In this document: positions 8,611 to 16,999 of the stretch, in pieces | How the letters are laid out: each line of letters opens with the position of its first letter | Numbering within the stretch: the first letter of the stretch is position 1 | Assembly (NCBI GenBank): GCA_946480815.1 | Contig: CAMLLB010000016.1 | Span: forward strand, 14,735 to 78,734 | Source: an uncultured Flavobacteriales bacterium | Lineage (GTDB): Bacteria; Bacteroidota; Bacteroidia; Flavobacteriales; Crocinitomicaceae | Length of the DNA: 64,000 nt | Direction: 5' to 3' | The notes under the pieces: model-generated | What the model was told of the DNA's origin: nothing | What the model saw: only the letters and a program-made list of their open reading frames with translations | Database searches by the model: none | Program-made: the position numbers and the translations under genes

Positions 8611-9252
8611 TTATCTCCCAACCTCTTTCAAAATCTTATTCATCTCCCGGATCGTCAACCCGGTCAATTTGCGTATTTCTTCTGCGGACATGTTATTGAG
8701 CGCAAGCATTTTTCTTGCAATTTCTTTGCTTTTTTCTTTCGCCGCTTTTTGCGCAGCAATCTCCGCTTTCATTTCGGCTAAATCCGTCTTAGTGGTGTCG
8801 ATCAGTTCCCACATACCGCTGTTCTTGATGTTATCCATCATTCCGTTATCTTCAAAGCTGAAATAATCATCTTCGGTGATCACCAGATGATCAATCACTT
8901 CTATTTTCAGGAATTTTCCGGCTTTATAAAGGTAATCTGTCAACTCTTTGTCTTCTTTCGAAAGATCGGTAGCTCCGCTTGGGTGGTTGTGCACCAAAAT
9001 AGCTTGGGTAGCGAGTTTATAAATCGCCATCCGGAACGTATCCGAAGGATTCATATTTACCCGGTTCTGCTGACCCAGAGCCAGTAATTCAATAAACAGG
9101 ATGCTGCTCTTATTATCCAGCCCGATAATCCAAAAATGTTCTTGTTTTCTGCTAATTCTGTTCTCGCGCAGCAACACCTGCTGCATGATGTTGTAAACAT
9201 CCTCCGAATTGGCAATTTTAATCTTCTGATCTTTGGTTAACCGAACGTTCAT
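8611..9252 (-). CDS. RadC-like JAB/MPN-domain protein with Rpn-like helical tail
   Basis: 213 residues. The JAMM metalloprotease-fold signature is clear: a glutamate in LFIELLALGQ (about residue 55), then VHNHPSGATDLSKED (about 92-106; H-x-H, then S and D in the expected places). The helix-hairpin-helix part of full RadC is missing; the N-terminus is a short helical segment only. After the JAB domain there is a charged helix (AEMKAEIAAQKAAKEKSKEIARKML) and a final AEEIRKLTGLTIREMNKIL segment like the C-terminal tails of Rpn/PD-(D/E)XK transposase-related proteins. RadC-like proteins are frequent on genomic islands; despite the name, a DNA repair role is not established. It lies alone on the minus strand in a repeat-rich accessory region. 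Confidence 0.85.
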   Translation of the reverse strand: MNVRLTKDQKIKIANSEDVYNIMQQVLLRENRISRKQEHFWIIGLDNKSSILFIELLALGQQNRVNMNPSDTFRMAIYKLATQAILVHNHPSGATDLSKEDKELTDYLYKAGKFLKIEVIDHLVITEDDYFSFEDNGMMDNIKNSGMWELIDTTKTDLAEMKAEIAAQKAAKEKSKEIARKMLALNNMSAEEIRKLTGLTIREMNKILKEVGR

Positions 9253-9424
9253 GGAATAAATTTAGCAAATAGTTTTTGGATGGGGTAAAGGTAGGGGAAA
9301 ATTGGAAAGGAAGTATGGAAAAGAATAATGTGTTTCCAAAATTATTAAGTAGTATTGAAGATCGAAAGAAACTAATAGTTAATAGAAGTATCACATCAAC
9401 CAAAAACCTTCATATTCTCTACTT

Positions 9425-10096
9425 ATGGAAATCAACAGAGAACAATTACTCCAACTTAAATTCGGGGAAAACGAGTATAAGCAATTTTACATCGATAAGA
9501 ATTACGACCATAGTGAATCAATTTTTGTACAGATCAGTAAGACCATCGATCTATTGATCAAACACATAGATAATGATACACCCGTTGAGGAGCTTCACCA
9601 GTTTTTGAGAAAACAATTTCTAAAATTGGAGTGGCACAAATTCCTGGAACATATGGAATATGTAAGACCAAATGATCCGGAAAATCAATTGCATGATGAG
9701 GTAAATAAATCGTACTTCGATCGGATGGCTCAAGCAGTAGGGTTGGAAAATTTCCGGGAGTACGTGATCAAACCACCTAAAAGGGCTGCATCTTCTGCAA
9801 AATCAAACCACGATCTATCAAAGCTGGATGAATTGGAGGAATTCCACGGAAAGCGAGTAGTGAATCAAATCAGGAAAGCATTCGAAAAATGCCTCCGTGA
9901 AATTGATTCCATGAAAGATCCTGCGCTCGAAAAGGAGCTCGTTATTCAACACTTCGAAAAACTCCTGGACTTTATCACTGATGATCTGGATGTCTATGAC
10001 ACCGACGACCGGGAAGTAATAGCTGAAGTGGTGGAAGATTGTTTGATCCAGTATGGATTTTCAGATTCGGATGGAATGCTGGGGAGGTATGTGTAG
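9425..10096 (+). CDS. Unrecognised 223-residue cytoplasmic protein
   Basis: I do not recognise this family. The protein has no signal peptide or membrane segment. It is acidic and mostly helical. A first part (1-115) includes DTPVEELHQFLRKQFLKLEWHKFLEHMEYV; a Lys/Ser linker with KPPKRAASSAKSN (about 117-130) follows; the second part (about 133-223) is helical and Asp/Glu-rich, with DELEEFHGKRVVNQIRKAF and DVYDTDDREVIAEVVEDCLIQYGF. It starts with ATG 9425 shortly after an A/T-rich intergenic stretch and ends 157 bases before the TIGR04141/DUF6119 gene on the same strand, so the two could be a transcription unit. Base composition is closer to the chromosome than that of its downstream neighbour. 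Confidence 0.6.
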   Translation: MEINREQLLQLKFGENEYKQFYIDKNYDHSESIFVQISKTIDLLIKHIDNDTPVEELHQFLRKQFLKLEWHKFLEHMEYVRPNDPENQLHDEVNKSYFDRMAQAVGLENFREYVIKPPKRAASSAKSNHDLSKLDELEEFHGKRVVNQIRKAFEKCLREIDSMKDPALEKELVIQHFEKLLDFITDDLDVYDTDDREVIAEVVEDCLIQYGFSDSDGMLGRYV

Positions 10097-10253
10097 GGAA
10101 AAGAATGTGGTAAACCGCAAGTGGAAATGTGGGAAATACTGATTCTTCAGTGGAAAAGTTTTTGTTTCAATTTAATTTCTAGTTTAGACCACTGAAACTT
10201 ATCAAAGCTATCAATTTGGCCGTTAACTTATTGCGTAATTACTACTTCAACTT

Positions 10254-12026
10254 ATGAAACAGAACCCAACCATATATAAGATAGGCAAACAACACACTTT
10301 AGAAAATGTATATGAAGGCGTCTTAAAACACTTGCGCCAAAATAACAAAACCTTTAAAGAAAAGAATTTTCAATTAGTAGATTTTGAACTAAAATTAATT
10401 GTAATTGAATCGGATGACAAAGATTCAGAATGGTCTGAATTTTTTCCGTCGGAATATGTTGAGGATATTTCATTACAATATAAAATGCCTTCGCTGGTTT
10501 TGTTAATCAGCACCGATGCAGGAATTTATTCTGTCGTAGGCGGAGCGTTTTATCAATACGTATTACCGTTTTTAGATACTTCCTACGGTTTAAATACATA
10601 TTCAAGAATAATGAACCCAATTCAAGATCAAATTATAACAATTAATACAAGAGGTGTTACGGGACTTAGAGCCGGGATGAAAGAGCAATTTAAAGAGAAT
10701 TACCGAATTATGGACTATATTAAGTTCGGCAAAATACCTACAGAATTGAAAATAAAATTGTCGGATGAGACGGCTAATTTGTATTTTGATCAATTTCTTA
10801 CATCAAGATCACCTCAAATAATTTTGAGTATTTCCTCTGGTTTTAACATAAACAAAAAACTTTCATTTATTGAACTTGGAAACCTTGTCGAAATATTAGT
10901 GCATCTAGAATCGCTTTCGCCAAATGATTTTTTTAGTTCATATAAAGAAATAGATGATAATAATTTTATTTCAAAGTTTCTTACACCAGCACTATTAAAC
11001 AAACTCTTTAATGAAAGAATTGATATAATTGATGGTAAAACATCAAATTTTGATGTGTGTTATCCAAATAAGGTGGAAGACTTTTATAGCGCTGATGAGT
11101 ATGAAATAAAAATACATCAAGGCAAGTATAAATTTGAAAAAATTGGAAGAACATCTGATAAGAGCGGAATTCTGCGAATACTATTTAAATACTTAGCAGA
11201 AAATAATTACGATAGAAATTTAAAATCCTTCAATAACAAAATCTATAATACTTACATACTAACTTATAAAAATCAAAAAAGCACTCCTATTTTAAGAACA
11301 ACCTTAATTCATCATTTGAATACTGAAATATATGTTCCTGATGTTGGGACATTTATTTATTTAGATTCAAAATGGTATAGATTGAGAGAGGTATTTATTG
11401 AAGAAATGAATAATAGGTGCGCAGAAATTATATCTAACAACAATTTGAATAATACAATCCTTAATGAAAAATGGCAGCTTAAAATAAATGGCAAAAGGGA
11501 AGACGAAGCAGTTTATAATGCTAAATATTTAAAGGACAATTACCTCGTTCTTGATAAAATAACTGTTGATTCAATTGAACTTGCTGACGTTATTCATATT
11601 CAAGATAAGTGGCTTTATTTGTGTCATGTAAAGTATGGCTTTAGTACAGAAATGCGAGAGTTGTATAATCAGATCATCTCATCTGCTAGAAGACTTAAAA
11701 ATGACCTTAAAGATGAGAACAATACATATCTTAAAGCGATTTATAAACAGTTGGAAGAAAAAGACAGAAATGGTGGATTAACTGAAAAAGAATTCGTTCA
11801 ATTATTTAAAACCAAAAACATTAAATACGTCATGTCAATTACAAGTCATTTGAAAAATAGAAGTGTAACTAATCAAATTAAAGAGTATCCATCAAATATT
11901 GCTAAATTATCTTTGATCCAGTGTTTTACAGAAATGATGACAGAATATTATAATATGGAAATGGAGGTTATCGATAATAATGAATGTTTTCTAGGGGGCA
12001 GTATTGGTAACAAAATGGTTGAATAG
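10254..12026 (+). CDS. Sporadically distributed TIGR04141/DUF6119-family protein
   Basis: 590 residues, no signal peptide or membrane helix. The C-terminal half carries the order I associate with TIGR04141/DUF6119: 'E..YN.....' followed by YLVLDKITVDSIELADVIH (about 430-450), then LYLCHVKYGFSTEMRELYNQIISSARRL (about 459-486), where family members have 'LIHVK....SS.LSHLF.Q...SA..L'. The N-terminal half has TYKIGKQ-like beta strands and GGAFYQYVLPFLDTSYGLNTYSRI. The family is patchily distributed and often found near defence genes; its activity is not known to me. The gene is visibly richer in A and T than bioA or the downstream gene, and lies between repeat arrays, consistent with recent transfer. 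Assignment is from memory of motifs, not a search. Confidence 0.65.
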   Translation: MKQNPTIYKIGKQHTLENVYEGVLKHLRQNNKTFKEKNFQLVDFELKLIVIESDDKDSEWSEFFPSEYVEDISLQYKMPSLVLLISTDAGIYSVVGGAFYQYVLPFLDTSYGLNTYSRIMNPIQDQIITINTRGVTGLRAGMKEQFKENYRIMDYIKFGKIPTELKIKLSDETANLYFDQFLTSRSPQIILSISSGFNINKKLSFIELGNLVEILVHLESLSPNDFFSSYKEIDDNNFISKFLTPALLNKLFNERIDIIDGKTSNFDVCYPNKVEDFYSADEYEIKIHQGKYKFEKIGRTSDKSGILRILFKYLAENNYDRNLKSFNNKIYNTYILTYKNQKSTPILRTTLIHHLNTEIYVPDVGTFIYLDSKWYRLREVFIEEMNNRCAEIISNNNLNNTILNEKWQLKINGKREDEAVYNAKYLKDNYLVLDKITVDSIELADVIHIQDKWLYLCHVKYGFSTEMRELYNQIISSARRLKNDLKDENNTYLKAIYKQLEEKDRNGGLTEKEFVQLFKTKNIKYVMSITSHLKNRSVTNQIKEYPSNIAKLSLIQCFTEMMTEYYNMEMEVIDNNECFLGGSIGNKMVE

Positions 12027-12110
12027 ATATAAGTGCGTATACATGCGTTTCAAATACCCCAAGTTAGCGTGAGCAACCTGTCCCGACTCTTCGGGATTTT
12101 GCTCGTGCTA

Positions 12111-12341
12111 CATCAATCTCCCGCAAACCTCCACCCGCAGAAAACCAACCCACATCAATCTCCCACAAACCTCCGCCCATAGAAAACAAACCTACATCAA
12201 TCTTCTACCAACGTCTCCTCATAGAAAGTGAATCTCTCTCAATCTCCCGCAAACTTCTGCCCGTAGAAAACCGATCCAACTCAATCTCCAACAAATGGAA
12301 CTCAATCTCACGGAAACATTTGCTCGTAGAAAACGAACCCG
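12111..12341. repeat. Tandem array of degenerate 42-nt units
   Basis: Units of exactly 42 bases start at 12111, 12153, 12195 and 12237, each of the form 'CATCAATCTCCCGCAAACCT' plus 'CCGCCCGTAGAAAAC...'. A half unit of 21 bases (12279-12299) follows, then another full unit (12300-12341). Identity is high between units 1 and 2 and lower afterwards. Although 42 is a multiple of three, stop codons interrupt the forward frame, so it does not look like protein repeats. The rest of 12027-12547 contains TCCCGACTCTTCGGGA near 12080 and otherwise nothing recognisable. It is not a CRISPR array, since there are no unique spacers. Confidence 0.9.
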
Positions 12342-12547
12342 CGTCCGTGTGCAGCAAATCCTACGAAAAATTTAGTTAGTTCAAAACCGCCTTTTGAAAG
12401 CGTCCAGTAACATTTTGCTGCGCCTATGCTGAAGCTTCAGCGCAAGCATACAGTGGAACCACCATTAACAACTCTTAACGATTGATAAACAATAGTTTGG
12501 CATCATTTTTCATTAATAGGGTTGTTAACCATTTAATAACTGGAACA

Positions 12548-13237
12548 ATGAAAAAATCCACCGCAAACAAACTGAACATGTACGGGAGTGTACTTTCGGT
12601 TTTAAACGATCATCAGGCAACCTGGCAGGGAATCCCGGCGTTTGTAAGTGCTAAAGAAGCTTTTGAAACGAAATTGAACCTGCTGCGGGTGCGTGTCACC
12701 GAACAACTCGGCGCAACCACCGGTGTGGCCATCGATAAAAGACTGCGCATCACGGATCTGCGCGAGCGTATGCTCATTGTGCAGCATGCACTCTTCCTCC
12801 TGGGGCGCGCCACCGGCGATGTATTGCTGCGGGAACGCAACAACCTCACCAAGACAGACCTCGAAGACCTGCGGCTCACCCAGCTGGCAGCCCGAAGTGC
12901 CGAACTGAAACAAGACATCGATACCTACGGCACGCAATTATCCGCTTACGGAGTCACCACACAGATCCTCGATGAACTCATTCCGCTCCTGGAAAATGTG
13001 AGCGAAGTAAACAACAGCGTCCGCAAAGCGATCATCAAACGAAAAGGGATCACCCAGTCCATCAAAGAACTGGAACAGGAACTGAACGAATTGCTCCGCG
13101 TAGAATTTGACCGCCTGATCCTGGTATTTAAGCACTCACACCCGGCCTTCGTTGAAGACTACACCAGTGCCCGCATCACGATCGATTACGGCAATAAAAG
13201 CAGCAGGGGAAACGAACCGCTTAATCCCGCAGTATAA
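12548..13237 (+). CDS. Helical coiled-coil protein of unknown function
   Basis: 229 residues from ATG 12548; an in-frame TTG at 12482 would add 22 residues that look non-coding, so the ATG was preferred. The protein is almost entirely helical: LNMYGSVLSVLNDHQATWQGIPAFVSAKEAFETKL near the start, then alternating hydrophobic helices and a coiled coil near IKRKGITQSIKELEQELNELLRVEFDRL. There is no signal peptide or membrane segment. Proteins beginning 'LNMY..V...L......W..IPAF......F' are frequent orphan genes in Bacteroidota, often in several copies per genome; the function is unknown. The coding sequence is clearly richer in G/C (particularly 12690-13000) than its A/T-rich neighbour, suggesting a different origin. 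Confidence 0.7.
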   Translation: MKKSTANKLNMYGSVLSVLNDHQATWQGIPAFVSAKEAFETKLNLLRVRVTEQLGATTGVAIDKRLRITDLRERMLIVQHALFLLGRATGDVLLRERNNLTKTDLEDLRLTQLAARSAELKQDIDTYGTQLSAYGVTTQILDELIPLLENVSEVNNSVRKAIIKRKGITQSIKELEQELNELLRVEFDRLILVFKHSHPAFVEDYTSARITIDYGNKSSRGNEPLNPAV

Positions 13238-13248
13238 TGCAATAGATT

Positions 13249-13276
13249 CCCTTCCGCGGCGGCGGAGGGGCTTTTT
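13249..13276 (+). terminator. Rho-independent terminator
   Basis: Stem CCCTTCCGC (13249-13257), loop GGC plus one base, arm GCGGAGGGG (13262-13270, one G-T wobble), followed by CTTTTTCTTTTT. It lies 12 bases after the stop of the helical-protein gene. Confidence 0.8.
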
Positions 13277-13296
13277 CTTTTTACCAGTTTGTGATT

Positions 13297-13452
13297 TTCC
13301 TCCCCCTTGGTCCCCCTCCAAAGGGGGAGATTTTACTTCCCCTTTTAAAGGAAGAATCTCAGTTCTAAATATTAATATACTCGAAGTACCTATCGAGCTT
13401 TTTAGTGGGATCTTCGTTTTCCCCCTTTGGAGGGGGATGAAAGGGGGAGGAC
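13297..13452. repeat. Inverted pair of CCCCCTTTGGAGGGGG-type repeats
   Basis: A copy at 13297-13333 (TCCCCCTTGGTCCCCCTCCA...) and an inverted copy at 13421-13450 (CCCCCTTTGGAGGGGGATGA...) enclose about 90 bases without a gene. The right copy ends directly at the stop codon of the FUSC gene, so it may also serve as that gene's 3' hairpin. Confidence 0.75.
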
Positions 13453-15612
13453 TTACCCCCTAAACGCCTTTAGCGCCTCCAACTCAAACACAATTTTCTC
13501 CAAATCCACCTGGATTGCCTGGAATTGCTGATTTTCTTCAAAGATCGGATCTTGAATAATTGCCTTTACAGGTTTGAAATCCATTTCTTTTTCGCGTTGC
13601 ATGTGCTGATAGAAAATGATCTGAATAGCTTCCATGTATTCATTCAGGATAGGAGTCAGCCGTTCTGATTTCTCTTTCTCCAGGGCAAAAGCCAGGCTGG
13701 TGATCTCCCGGGAAATGCGAATGTTTGAACCGACTTTGGCAAAATGCACATCAATCTGGCGCTGGTGCGCCTGTGGTTCTTCATACATACGCTGAATGCA
13801 GGCGAATAAGTTGTTGTTTGCTGCTTCGCTCAATCTGCGGCTCTTGTGCCACGTAACTCCTGCGGGAAGTTTTTTCTGGTAGTTGAGAATTACCTGGTTC
13901 AGGAAGAATAAGTTCTGATTAAACGAGCTATTCAGCAAGGCCGGAAAACGTTGTTTTTCCCACATAGGCCAGAATGCAAAACTGATCAGGATTGCCAGTG
14001 CGGAACCAATCAATGTGGAAAGTACCCGCCACCAAATTAGATCCCAGGAACCTTGTTTGGAAAGCTGCATCATCACTACCAGCATAATGGTCACGAAGAA
14101 AACTCCCACTTTGTAGTTATTCCTTAGGTAATATGCAACAAAGAAGGAAATGAAGATCAGGATCACTACAAAGGTTTCGTGTTTGATCGGGAGCAGCATG
14201 ATTGCCCCACCGACCACGATTCCGGCGACAGTTCCGATGATCCGTTCAAATCCCTTTTTCCGGGTTGCGCCATAATATGGTTGGATAACAATAAGCAGTG
14301 TCAATGCAATCCAATGACCATGATCGATTTTGAAAAATTTGAAGATAAAAACAGATAGGGCCAATCCCAATCCTACACGCAGCGCGTACTTAAACTGCTG
14401 GGAATCGAAATTGAAGATTTCCCGCACCACCTGGAACAGAACCCGCGGCTGCAAGCCCGCAATGAAATGGTTAAAGGATAATTTATAGTTTTCAAAGTAA
14501 TTGCTGCGCTTGAAACTCAGCTTTTGCGTCATCAAATGAATGGTGTTTTCCATAAATTGCTGGCACTGGTTCAAACTCACAATAAATTGGTTCAAAATCA
14601 AGTGATGGTCTTCTGATAAGTCCTGCTGCTGTAAATTCTCTTTCAGAATTCCGGCGGCAATCTCAAAACGTTTGATCCGTACTTTGGCCATCGTCAGGTC
14701 TTCCCCGCGGAAGGTAAAAATGACAATGGATAGTCGGGCAGAAGCCTGGGACAAAGCTGAAAGCGTCTTGTATAAAATTGCATGATTTTGAAGCAGAACC
14801 GGCTCGTTTTTAATAGATTCCAATTCTTCGTGCAGTAATTTAATACTGGCCCCGAAATAAGCGGCAGATTTCCGGATTTCGATCATTTGATCGTAATGTT
14901 CGGCTTTGAATGTGGAGTTTTCCTTTCTCCGACTGAATAAATCGATGGATTTATCAACAGCACTGCGGATTTCGATTTCTTTAGAGGTAATTGCCAGCAG
15001 GTCTCTTTTTGCTTCGGGTTCCAGGAATTGCTGTATGAGTGCATCGAGGTAATCGGTGTTCCGTTTCCAAATGGTTGCTACCGATCTTCTCAAGGGGTTG
15101 GAAGCCGAAAAGGGAAAAGACAAAAAGATAATGGCAATTGCCCAGGCTGCTCCGAACAGGATGTATTTTCCATAAACCAGTGATTCTGAAAAATGGGTGG
15201 GATTGGAAATACCAAATAAGTAGAAGAATCCGACTCCGACACCAATGGTAGAACCGTAATCACTCCAGTTTCGGATCAAGGCAGCAAAAACACCAATTAC
15301 AAACATACCGATGACGGACAATGTAACGGAATCGCCAATGTTCATTCCCAGGATTGCCGCAATCAGAATGAGAATTGCTTCCACCAGCTGGATCAGCATT
15401 TTTTTGTAATGCGACCCCCTGTAATCGATCAATGTGAGCATATAGGCACTGAAAGCCGCCCAAATTATGTGGTAGGAAAAGCCTAAAAAAAGCGGGAAGA
15501 CGATTAAAGGAACGTTTAAGGCCAAAACCACCCGGATAGACCAACTGATAGTGGGTTCCAGGTATTCCTGCTGAAGAATGGTATTGAACTGCTTAATCGG
15601 TTGAAACCGCAT
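13453..15612 (-). CDS. FUSC-family inner-membrane transporter
   Basis: 719 residues. Two blocks of transmembrane helices (about 25-160 and 405-530) are each followed by a long soluble helical region, the FUSC/YccS-like layout. The first block includes VVLALNVPLIVFPLFLGFSY and IGVGVGFFYLFGIS; the second contains LRVGLGLALSVFIFKFFKIDHGHWIALTLLIVIQPYYGATRKKGFERIIGTVAG, the most conserved FUSC stretch (repeated as HGHWIALT and GAT..R...R..GT). Related proteins (AaeB, YccS) export aromatic acids or other small molecules; the substrate here is unknown. It is monocistronic, ends against a hairpin repeat and is separated by 80 bases from the Kelch protein upstream. Confidence 0.88.
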   Translation of the reverse strand: MRFQPIKQFNTILQQEYLEPTISWSIRVVLALNVPLIVFPLFLGFSYHIIWAAFSAYMLTLIDYRGSHYKKMLIQLVEAILILIAAILGMNIGDSVTLSVIGMFVIGVFAALIRNWSDYGSTIGVGVGFFYLFGISNPTHFSESLVYGKYILFGAAWAIAIIFLSFPFSASNPLRRSVATIWKRNTDYLDALIQQFLEPEAKRDLLAITSKEIEIRSAVDKSIDLFSRRKENSTFKAEHYDQMIEIRKSAAYFGASIKLLHEELESIKNEPVLLQNHAILYKTLSALSQASARLSIVIFTFRGEDLTMAKVRIKRFEIAAGILKENLQQQDLSEDHHLILNQFIVSLNQCQQFMENTIHLMTQKLSFKRSNYFENYKLSFNHFIAGLQPRVLFQVVREIFNFDSQQFKYALRVGLGLALSVFIFKFFKIDHGHWIALTLLIVIQPYYGATRKKGFERIIGTVAGIVVGGAIMLLPIKHETFVVILIFISFFVAYYLRNNYKVGVFFVTIMLVVMMQLSKQGSWDLIWWRVLSTLIGSALAILISFAFWPMWEKQRFPALLNSSFNQNLFFLNQVILNYQKKLPAGVTWHKSRRLSEAANNNLFACIQRMYEEPQAHQRQIDVHFAKVGSNIRISREITSLAFALEKEKSERLTPILNEYMEAIQIIFYQHMQREKEMDFKPVKAIIQDPIFEENQQFQAIQVDLEKIVFELEALKAFRG

Positions 15613-15692
15613 AGGAAGAGAACTTTCTTAACAAATATAGGTACTAATTCCGAATGCCTAATTCCGAATTCCTAATGGTGCCCTGCGAATTA

Positions 15693-16853
15693 TTATAATT
15701 TGGCGATTTTTTTGATTTCGGAAGTGTTTTTCCCTTCGATCAGACAAACGTACAAGCCGATCGGCAATTGCTTGATCTCCAAAAAACCTGCATCATTGGT
15801 TTTCAGTGTCTGAATGAGCTGACCGCCAACGGAGAACACCGAAACTTTTGCATTTGGTTCGGAGATCAGGTTGAAATAATCTTTACTTGGATTTGGAAAT
15901 AAGTGACTTTCGTGTGCAGTGGAGACCGGCATTTCCATTTTATAGAAATCGGAAGTTCTGGTGAAATTGTCTTTTAAACCACTGCCCAGGTAGAAGTTTC
16001 CATTGAGAACGAATCCTTTGGCTCCTTTTATGCCGCTTATGGGAAGCGGACTAACTGCTTTCCATGTTTTTGTATGGTCCAGGATGTAGCAATCGTTGTG
16101 AAAAGTGCTGTTTTGGTCCATTCCTGCGCAAATCAATGCGTTGAAGTCGGTGCTGATAGCTGTGCCATACGAACGCAAACCAGCGGGAAGGGGAGAAATG
16201 GCTGTCCAGGTTTCCGATCCCGGGTTATAGGAAAACCAGGAAGGGGAGTAATTGATAGGATTCGTATCGAAGCCCTCTCCGAAAATTCCTTCATTCAACA
16301 ATTGAAAGCCCAATACACTTCGATTGGGTCCTCCGGGATAATCTGCAAGTTGTGTCCACGTGTCCAGATCCACATTGTACTTCCAAAAATCTGCTAAAGT
16401 AGAATCGGCTGTGGTTCCCATTCCAACATAACCGACCTCCTGGATATGAAGGGCTGTTGCGTGCCAGCGTGCCGGTCCGGGAAAGTCGTTCAGTTGTTTC
16501 CAGGTATTGGTGAATTCATCGTATTCCCAAACATCTTTCAGAGCCTGGCTTGACTCGGAATAACCACCAATTAAGTAGGCTTTGTTTTTTAATGTGAAAA
16601 CGCTTGCATATTGTCTGGCTATTCCCGGGAAAATTGCTTTTTCATTCCAGGAATTGGTGTTCGGATCGTATTGGAACAGTTTGTTGCTTTCGTTGAACGT
16701 ACCCAGGTAGCCCGTTACGATGTAACCGAATCCATTGAGTGAGAAGCAAACGCCATCGTCTCGTCCGGCGGTTGGAACGGAAGGAACGGAAGTCCAGGTT
16801 TGTGCTTGTACGGCAGTTGTAAAAAGTAAAAACAGGACCAGTATTCCCTTCAT
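15693..16853 (-). CDS. Kelch-repeat protein secreted by T9SS (type A sorting domain)
   Basis: 386 residues. Signal peptide MKGILVLFLLFTTAVQA, then about five to six Kelch-type units (each with a GG/GY turn and a W about 15 residues later: GYIVTGYLGTFNESNKLFQYDPNTNSW, AYLIGGYSE...DVWEYDEFTNTW, GYVGMG...DFWKYNVDLDTW) forming a beta-propeller up to about residue 310. The C-terminal 75 residues (HLFPNPSKDYFNLIS... IKQLPIGLYVCLIEGKN) are a T9SS type A sorting domain, so the protein should be exported through the Por/T9SS and anchored or released at the surface. Probably a binding or adhesive protein; ligand unknown. Confidence 0.92.
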   Translation of the reverse strand: MKGILVLFLLFTTAVQAQTWTSVPSVPTAGRDDGVCFSLNGFGYIVTGYLGTFNESNKLFQYDPNTNSWNEKAIFPGIARQYASVFTLKNKAYLIGGYSESSQALKDVWEYDEFTNTWKQLNDFPGPARWHATALHIQEVGYVGMGTTADSTLADFWKYNVDLDTWTQLADYPGGPNRSVLGFQLLNEGIFGEGFDTNPINYSPSWFSYNPGSETWTAISPLPAGLRSYGTAISTDFNALICAGMDQNSTFHNDCYILDHTKTWKAVSPLPISGIKGAKGFVLNGNFYLGSGLKDNFTRTSDFYKMEMPVSTAHESHLFPNPSKDYFNLISEPNAKVSVFSVGGQLIQTLKTNDAGFLEIKQLPIGLYVCLIEGKNTSEIKKIAKL

Positions 16854-16926
16854 CGCAAATCGTTTGTTTGACTAACGCAGAATTTGGAGAAATCGTTTGC
16901 GGGGATTAAAATAATTAAAAGGGCAT

Positions 16927-16993
16927 TTCGACTTCGCTCAATGACCTTTCAATTCCAGACGTTTTATTAATAAGGTGACTGAGCGGAGTCGAA
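16927..16993. repeat. Inverted repeat TTCGACTTCGCTCA...TGAGCGGAGTCGAA
   Basis: Left arm TTCGACTTCGCTCAATGACCT (16927-16947) and right arm AGGTGACTGAGCGGAGTCGAA (16973-16993) pair over about 20 bases with a few mismatches around a 25-base loop. A second copy lies at 30256-30326. This is a dispersed repeat seen in many Bacteroidota genomes. It sits just downstream of the aminotransferase gene, on its 3' side, and may act as a 3' hairpin. Confidence 0.8.
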
Positions 16994-16999
16994 GGCGCA

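Noticed and set aside
12111..12341. CRISPR array
   Set aside because: The units follow each other without unique spacers, they diverge strongly, and no cas gene is near. It is a plain tandem repeat.
12602..12937. Minus-strand reading frames inside the helical-protein gene
   Set aside because: They arise from the G/C-rich coding sequence of the gene at 12548-13237; the sense frame has clear helical periodicity and a terminator.
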